Shown here piece after piece: positions 7,785 to 11,852 of a DNA stretch of 11,852 nt. Within the stretch, counting starts at the first letter, position 1. The number at the start of each line of letters is the position of its first letter. A program made the position numbers and the translations under genes. Under the pieces are notes generated by a model that ran no database searches, was not told the DNA's origin, and saw only the letters and a program-made list of their open reading frames with translations. Source of the DNA: Hyphomicrobiaceae bacterium (GTDB lineage Bacteria > Pseudomonadota > Alphaproteobacteria > Rhizobiales > Hyphomicrobiaceae); the NCBI GenBank assembly GCA_020442225.1, contig JAGRKR010000084.1:1-11852 (forward strand). Reading direction: 5' to 3'.

Positions 7785-9395
7785 ATGACGCACGGGATCA
7801 TCAGCGCCGCGCAGCCCGAGGCGGCGGAGGCTGGAGCCGATATTCTGGCGAGCGGCGGCAACGCGGTCGATGCCGCGGTCGCCGCGGCCCTCGTGCAGAC
7901 CGCGGTCGATCCGCAGATGTGCGGCATTGCCGGCTTCGGCTGCATGCACATCTACATGCCGTCCCGCAATGCCCACGTCTGCCTCGACTTCCACGGCCGG
8001 GCGCCGCTCGCCGCGAGGCCGGATATGTGGGCCGACCGCGTGATCGGGGAGGCCGAGGACGGCTACGGCTTCATCCTCGAGGGACGCGTCAACGAGGTCG
8101 GGTACGGGGCCATCACCTCGCCGATGACCCTGCGGGCGCTCGATCATGCCTTGCAGGCCTATGGCACGATGCAGCTTCAGTCGCTGCTGGCGCCCGCCAT
8201 TGCCTATTGCGAGGACGGCTTCATGGTGCGCCCGCATGTCGTCACCTACTGGTCCCAGACGGCAAACCACGGGCGGATCGCGCACGAGCAGTTCCTGCGT
8301 CAGCACCCGGCGACAGCCGCCATCTACATCAAGCCGGACGGGCGCCTCCACCGGGTCGGCGAGACGCTGCGCAACCCCGACATGGGCCGCACCTACCGGC
8401 GGATCGCCGAGCACGGCGTCGAGGAGTTCTACTCGGGCGCCATCGCCCGCGAGATCGTCGCCGACATGAGCGAGAACGGCGGCATGCTCCGAGCGGACGA
8501 TCTTGCGCAAGTGGCGGTCGAGACCAATCCGCCCTTACGCGGCACCTATCGCGGCCTCGAGATCACCACCAATCAGCCGCCGGGCGGCGGCCTGCTGATC
8601 GTGCAGATGCTCAACATCCTGGAGAATTTCGACCTGCAGGCCATGGGACACAATTCGCCCGACTACATCGCGACGGTGGCGGAGGCCATGAAGATCGCGA
8701 CGGTCGACAAGGACCGCTATATCGGCGATCCGCGGTTCGTCGAGGTGCCGGTCGCGCGCCTCGCTTCGAAGGCCTACGCGGCGGAATGCGCCGAGCGCAT
8801 TCGCCGGGGCGAGAAGCAGCACGTGCCGCGCTTCAATCCGGGAGCGCCGGAGTCCAAGAACACCACCCACGTCAACGTCGCCGACGAGCACGGGACCTGT
8901 GTGACCGTAACGCACACGCTCGGCCAGCCGTCGGGGATCGTCACCAAGGGGCTCGGCTTCATGTACAACGGCGCCATGGCCCAGTTCGACCCGCGTCCAG
9001 GTCGCGCCACGTCCATCGCGCCCGGCAAGTCGCGCTTCTCCGCCCTCTGTCCGACGATCGTGTTCAAGGAGGGCAAGCCCTTCTTCGTCGTCGGCGCGCC
9101 GGGGAACACCTACATCACGATGGGTGTCGTGCAGGCCATCCTCAACGCCGTCGACTTCGGCATGAACGCGCAGGAGGCGGTGTCGGCGCCACGCTTCTGC
9201 GCCACGTCGGACGTCATCGAGATTTCGAACCGCATCACCCGGCGCGCAGAGCGCGAGCTCGCCGCACGTGGCTATCCCATGCGCCGCTATCCGTTCGGCT
9301 ACCACTTCTCCGGCGTGCACGCCCTGCGGCTCGTGGGCGACGCGTACGACGGTGGCGCCGATCCAGGGCGGGACGGCATGGCAATGTCTGTGTGA
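7785..9395 (+). CDS. Gamma-glutamyltransferase-fold Ntn hydrolase with altered substrate pocket
   Basis: Autoprocessing N-terminal-nucleophile hydrolase of the GGT family (536 residues). The N-terminus reads HGIISAAQPEAAEAGADILASGG with no leader, so the protein is expected in the cytosol, unlike exported bacterial GGTs. Thr360 of the TTH motif is the predicted nucleophile, giving a large chain of about 359 and a small chain of 177 residues after self-cleavage. Thr378 matches the supporting E. coli Thr409. By-eye alignment with E. coli GGT shows changes at the gamma-glutamyl contacts: Arg114 to His70 (an Arg lies at 72), Asn411 to Gly380, Gln430 to Ala397, Asp433 to Gln400, Ser463 to Ala420, and the Gly-Gly oxyanion pair to Gly440-Asn441. 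Ser462 is kept (Ser419). The fold and autoprocessing look intact, but classical gamma-glutamyl transfer is doubtful. Related family members include acylases and oxamate amidohydrolase; this could be any of these. It lies 67 bp after the amidase. Confidence 0.9.
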   Translation: MTHGIISAAQPEAAEAGADILASGGNAVDAAVAAALVQTAVDPQMCGIAGFGCMHIYMPSRNAHVCLDFHGRAPLAARPDMWADRVIGEAEDGYGFILEGRVNEVGYGAITSPMTLRALDHALQAYGTMQLQSLLAPAIAYCEDGFMVRPHVVTYWSQTANHGRIAHEQFLRQHPATAAIYIKPDGRLHRVGETLRNPDMGRTYRRIAEHGVEEFYSGAIAREIVADMSENGGMLRADDLAQVAVETNPPLRGTYRGLEITTNQPPGGGLLIVQMLNILENFDLQAMGHNSPDYIATVAEAMKIATVDKDRYIGDPRFVEVPVARLASKAYAAECAERIRRGEKQHVPRFNPGAPESKNTTHVNVADEHGTCVTVTHTLGQPSGIVTKGLGFMYNGAMAQFDPRPGRATSIAPGKSRFSALCPTIVFKEGKPFFVVGAPGNTYITMGVVQAILNAVDFGMNAQEAVSAPRFCATSDVIEISNRITRRAERELAARGYPMRRYPFGYHFSGVHALRLVGDAYDGGADPGRDGMAMSV

Positions 9396-9401
9396 GGGAG
9401 G
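9396..9401 (+). promoter_or_regulatory. Ribosome binding site of the M81 gene
   Basis: GGGAGG sits eight bases before the ATG at 9410 in the 14-bp spacer after the GGT-family stop. It settles the start of the M81 gene, whose frame otherwise stays open back to 7919 across the whole preceding gene. Confidence 0.75.
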
Positions 9402-9409
9402 CGAAAACC

Positions 9410-10894
9410 ATGACCAGGCGGGTGCTCATCGCGGGCTTCAAGCACGAGACGAATACGTTTTCCGTGCTGCCGACGACGATGGACGATTATCGCGGTCGCG
9501 TGCTCTATTTCGGCGACGAGATCGGCAAGGTCTTCGCCGATACCAACTCCGAGATCTGCGGCTTCATGGATGTCGCCGAGCAGAACGGCTGGCGGCCGGT
9601 CTACTCGGTGGTGGCGGATGCAAGTCCCTCGGGCCCCGTCTCGCGTGCGACTTTCGAGGAGATCACCAGCCGCATCATCGCCGATGCGTCGAGCGGTGGG
9701 GGTGTCGACGCCATTCTGCTGCAGCTCCATGGCGCCATGGTCGCCGAGCACTCGCCCGACGGCGAGGGGCTGCTGCTCCGCCTCCTGCGCGAGAAGGTCG
9801 GGCCAGCGGTACCGATCGGCGTGACCCTCGACCTGCACGGCAACGTCACCGACGACATGGCGCGCTATGCCGACGTCATCGTCAGCTACCGCACCTATCC
9901 CCACGTCGATCAGCGCGAGATCGCCAGGGAGTGCGCCGGGCTCATCGCCAGGACGCTCGCCGGTGAGATCAAGCCTGTGGTCGTCGTCCGGCGCGGACCG
10001 ATGCTGGTGGGCGTCGACCATGGGCGCACCACCGCGCCCGGGCCGATGCGCGAGGCGCTCGCCAAGGCAGCCGAACTGATGAAGGACGCGCAGGTCCACA
10101 CGGTCTCCGTGCTCGCCGGCTTCTCCACGGCCGACATTCCCGACGCGGGTCCCTCGGTCGTCGTGGTCGGCGAAGGTCACGATCCCCGCTATCGCCAGAT
10201 GGCCGACCGGCTGGTCGAGTTCATCTGGCAGACGCGGGCGCAGAAGACGGTAGCGCCGGTGTCGTCGGAGGCGGCCGTCGCAGTGGCGCGGGCCAAGGGC
10301 AAGCCCGGCAAGCCTGTCGTGATCGCGGATGCGGCGGACAATCCGGGCGGCGGCGGTTACGGAGATTCGACCCGGCTCCTGCAGGCGCTCGTCGACTCCG
10401 GCCTCGAGGGCGTGGCATTCGGCGCGTTGTTCGATCCGGAAAGCGCGGCCGCCTGCCATAAGGCGGGCGTCGGGGGCGAGGTCAAGCTGGCGCTGGGCGG
10501 CAAGGTCGATCCGGCCTTCGGTCCGCCGGTTGGCGTCGTGGCGACGGTGACGGCGCTGTCTGACGGAAAGTTCCTGTTCGAGGGGCCGATGCAGCGCGGC
10601 GTCCCCGTCGATATGGGACCTTCGGCCGCCATCAAGTCGGGCGGCGTCGAGGTGGTGATCGCGTCACGGCGCTATCAGAACTACGACCGCATGTTCTTCC
10701 TTTCCCTCGGCATCGATCCGAATGCGCGGGCGGTGGTCGGCGTGAAGTCGGCGCAGCACTTCCGTGCCGCTTATCAGCCGATGGCCAGCGAAGTGGTGGT
10801 GGTGGATGAAGGCAACGGCATCACCACGCGCGATTTCTCGGCCCGCACGTACACCCGCATCCGCCGGCCGATCTTTCCGCTCGACCTCGATTAG
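9410..10894 (+). CDS. M81 family metallopeptidase, MlrC-like
   Basis: Predicted cytosolic zinc hydrolase of the M81 family, whose best-known member, MlrC (microcystinase C), cleaves linearised microcystin and its tetrapeptide; 494 residues, about the family length. The N-terminal DUF1485-type domain carries the family motifs: KHETNTFS with Glu13, LHGAM with His107, TLDLHGNV with Asp141 and His143, and YRTYPHVDQ with His165. These five match, at one constant offset of 43, the residues I recall as functionally important in MlrC (Glu56, His150, Asp184, His186, His208), so the active site looks complete. The C-terminal domain has the hallmark DAADNPGGGGYGDST (307-321). It follows the GGT-family gene by 14 bp with a strong ribosome binding site and is the last gene of the block. 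Whether it acts on cyclic-peptide fragments or another imported peptide is unknown; most M81 proteins are uncharacterised. Confidence 0.94.
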   Translation: MTRRVLIAGFKHETNTFSVLPTTMDDYRGRVLYFGDEIGKVFADTNSEICGFMDVAEQNGWRPVYSVVADASPSGPVSRATFEEITSRIIADASSGGGVDAILLQLHGAMVAEHSPDGEGLLLRLLREKVGPAVPIGVTLDLHGNVTDDMARYADVIVSYRTYPHVDQREIARECAGLIARTLAGEIKPVVVVRRGPMLVGVDHGRTTAPGPMREALAKAAELMKDAQVHTVSVLAGFSTADIPDAGPSVVVVGEGHDPRYRQMADRLVEFIWQTRAQKTVAPVSSEAAVAVARAKGKPGKPVVIADAADNPGGGGYGDSTRLLQALVDSGLEGVAFGALFDPESAAACHKAGVGGEVKLALGGKVDPAFGPPVGVVATVTALSDGKFLFEGPMQRGVPVDMGPSAAIKSGGVEVVIASRRYQNYDRMFFLSLGIDPNARAVVGVKSAQHFRAAYQPMASEVVVVDEGNGITTRDFSARTYTRIRRPIFPLDLD

Positions 10895-10906
10895 GCCCAC
10901 CGGCCT
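10893..10906. terminator. Small hairpin between convergent stop codons
   Basis: AGGCC (10893-10897) and GGCCT (10902-10906) form a perfect 5-bp stem with a 4-nt loop, overlapping the TAG of the M81 gene and the TGA of the chaC-like gene. No T-run flanks it on either strand. It may serve as a weak bidirectional terminator, or may be chance. Confidence 0.25.
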
Positions 10907-11589
10907 CAGAGCGGCAGGCGAAGGTTGCGGCGATGCTGGAACCGCGTCTTCGCGAGCGCGGCCTTGCGCGCGCCGCGGCCGCCCATCTTGAGGCCGGCGC
11001 TGGAGCTGCCGCCACCCGATGTCGCGTTGCCGCTTGCGCGTGACGCCGGCCCGACGAGCCGCGCCAGACGTTCGAGGTGGCGGTCGCGGATGCCGAGCTC
11101 GGCGAGATGCGCGACGGTGCTCAGCAGATAGTCGACGTTGCGGCCGGAAGCGCCGCGCGCCGCCCGTATGATGGCGGCTTCCTGCAGCAGCGTCAGATGG
11201 CGGGCGTACTGGGGATGGGCGCGTTCGGCCACGTAGAAGAGCGCGCGCACATGACGGCCGGAGCCGTCGAGCAGGGCGATCCGTCCCGTCAGCTCGCGGT
11301 AGACGCCGGTGACCTGCTCGCGCGCCCGCAGGTAGGCGACGGTCTCGCGCACCGCGCTGGCAGCGACGCGGAAAGCCATGCCCGTGCAGGCGCCGCCGGC
11401 ATCCAGGCCGAGCACCAGCCCCGGGTGTGCGGCGGTGCCACGGTGCACGAACGAATAGACGCAGAAGGTGCGATGATAGCCGTTGAGGCGCGCGCGTGCC
11501 GCTTCGACGTAGGAGAAGCCGGGACGCCACATCAGCGAGCCGTAGCCGAAGATCCAGGTGCCGGACGCCTCGGGAGAACCGCCGGTCAT
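10906..11589 (-). CDS. chaC: ChaC-like gamma-glutamylcyclotransferase
   Basis: Cytosolic enzyme of the ChaC/GCG family, which degrades glutathione to 5-oxoproline and Cys-Gly; 227 residues. Seen: the nucleotide-binding-like FGYGSLMW loop (14-21) near the N-terminus, NGYHRTFC (36-43), and LRAREQVTGVY (87-97), in which Glu91 corresponds to the catalytic Glu of the REAV/REMV motif. The fold ends near residue 180. About 47 further residues form a Gly/Ser-rich then strongly basic tail, probably disordered. The frame is open further upstream, but that part lies over the tyrC-like gene. The ATG at 11589 is chosen because the family sequence begins ten residues later and AGGTGGAG is upstream (11601-11608). 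It sits 20 bp after the tyrC-like stop, probably in one transcript, and converges with the M81 gene. The symbol is by family similarity; glutathione specificity is inferred. Confidence 0.88.
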   Translation of the reverse strand: MTGGSPEASGTWIFGYGSLMWRPGFSYVEAARARLNGYHRTFCVYSFVHRGTAAHPGLVLGLDAGGACTGMAFRVAASAVRETVAYLRAREQVTGVYRELTGRIALLDGSGRHVRALFYVAERAHPQYARHLTLLQEAAIIRAARGASGRNVDYLLSTVAHLAELGIRDRHLERLARLVGPASRASGNATSGGGSSSAGLKMGGRGARKAALAKTRFQHRRNLRLPL

Positions 11590-11600
11590 CGCCTCCGCGT

Positions 11601-11608
11601 CTCCACCT
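11601..11608 (-). promoter_or_regulatory. Candidate ribosome binding site of the chaC-like gene
   Basis: On the minus strand AGGTGGAG lies 11 bases before the ATG at 11589. A second purine motif, GGAGG (11592-11596), is only two bases from the start and is probably too close to act. Confidence 0.4.
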
Positions 11609-11609
11609 G

Positions 11610-11852
11610 CTAGGACTTCGACGAGCCGCCGCCCGTCGGCGTGCGCCCGAAATCGGCCTTGGCGGTGTCCTGCCCGGCCTCGATGATGCCACGCCGGATG
11701 GCACGCGTCCTCGCGAAGAAGTCGTGCAGCGTCTGCCCGTCGCCCCAGCGGATGGCGCGCTGCAGGAGCGCCAGATCCTCGTTGAAGCGCGCCAGCATCT
11801 CGAGCACGGCATCCTTGTTGTTGAGGAAGATGTCGCGCCACATGGTCGGATC
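11610..11852 (-). CDS. tyrC: Prephenate/arogenate dehydrogenase, C-terminal end (5' part outside window)
   Basis: Only the last 80 codons are present; the frame runs off the right edge, and codons before the Met at 11843 read Asp-Pro-Thr, giving DPTMWRDIFLNNKDAV. This segment, with RAIRWGDG, RTRAIRRGIIEAGQDT and ADFGR, is the conserved C-terminal helical dimerisation region of TyrA/TyrC-type dehydrogenases, as I know it from alphaproteobacterial proteins. The enzyme oxidatively decarboxylates prephenate or arogenate in tyrosine synthesis. The NAD(P)-binding domain is not visible, so cofactor and substrate preference cannot be judged. The stop at 11610-11612 precedes the chaC-like start by 20 bp. 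This is a housekeeping gene and marks where the accessory peptide-degradation block ends. Confidence 0.85.
   Translation of the reverse strand, partial: DPTMWRDIFLNNKDAVLEMLARFNEDLALLQRAIRWGDGQTLHDFFARTRAIRRGIIEAGQDTAKADFGRTPTGGGSSKS

Noticed and set aside
1674..7951. Four gene-length minus-strand frames opposite the M20 genes and the amidase (1674-3380, 3371-4891, 4758-6224, 6236-7951).
   Set aside because: They mirror the codon structure of the plus-strand genes, as happens when third positions are nearly always G or C. Their translations show no domain I recognise, and the plus-strand genes have complete active-site motifs.
7919..9409. The M81 reading frame stays open for nearly 500 codons upstream, across the whole GGT-family gene, suggesting a giant fusion protein.
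   Set aside because: The upstream translation is Arg-, His- and Ala-rich with no family motif and lies in a different frame of a clear GGT-family gene. The ATG at 9410 has a strong ribosome binding site and begins the M81 domain exactly.
7785..11589. A glutathione-degradation module made of the GGT-family gene and the chaC-like gene.
   Set aside because: The two are on opposite strands in separate transcription units, and the GGT-family protein lacks most gamma-glutamyl-binding residues. Shared location is not enough evidence of a shared pathway.

Overview
The DNA is about two-thirds G+C by eye and its real genes use G- or C-ending codons heavily. It has no rRNA, tRNA, insertion sequence, CRISPR array or prophage gene. 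Gene content and the tyrC-chaC arrangement at the right end suggest an alphaproteobacterium, most likely of the order Hyphomicrobiales (Rhizobiales). That placement is inferred from gene family and context; no taxonomic marker gene is present.

Layout, left to right. Bases 2-10894 are one long plus-strand block. It opens with the 3' part of a DppD/OppD-type ATPase and a complete DppF/OppF-type ATPase, the two motor subunits of a peptide/nickel-class ABC importer. The permeases and binding protein would lie to the left, outside the window. Next come an M20 metallopeptidase (A, 1710), a 268-269 bp gap, two more M20 paralogs (B, 3404; C, 4860), an amidase-signature hydrolase (6275), a gamma-glutamyltransferase-fold Ntn hydrolase (7785) and an M81/MlrC-like metallopeptidase (9410). 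Junctions are tight: ATGA at 730-733, TGATG at 1708-1712, 49 bp at 4811-4859, ATGA at 6275-6278, 67 bp at 7718-7784 and 14 bp at 9396-9409. This fits one operon, or two if the 3135-3403 gap carries a promoter.

The right end is a separate minus-strand unit running toward the operon: a TyrC-type prephenate/arogenate dehydrogenase (only its C-terminus is present) followed by a ChaC-like gamma-glutamylcyclotransferase. The M81 and chaC stop codons converge, and the spacer between them is 11 bp.

Working picture (inference): an importer brings in a peptide or amide-rich compound, and six cytosolic hydrolases from four unrelated families break it down. None of the six shows a signal peptide. The most unusual gene is the GGT-family protein. 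It keeps the autoprocessing threonine, but the positions that hold the gamma-glutamyl group in characterised GGTs are mostly replaced, so it probably acts on something other than ordinary gamma-glutamyl compounds. Three M20 paralogs in one operon is the other notable feature.
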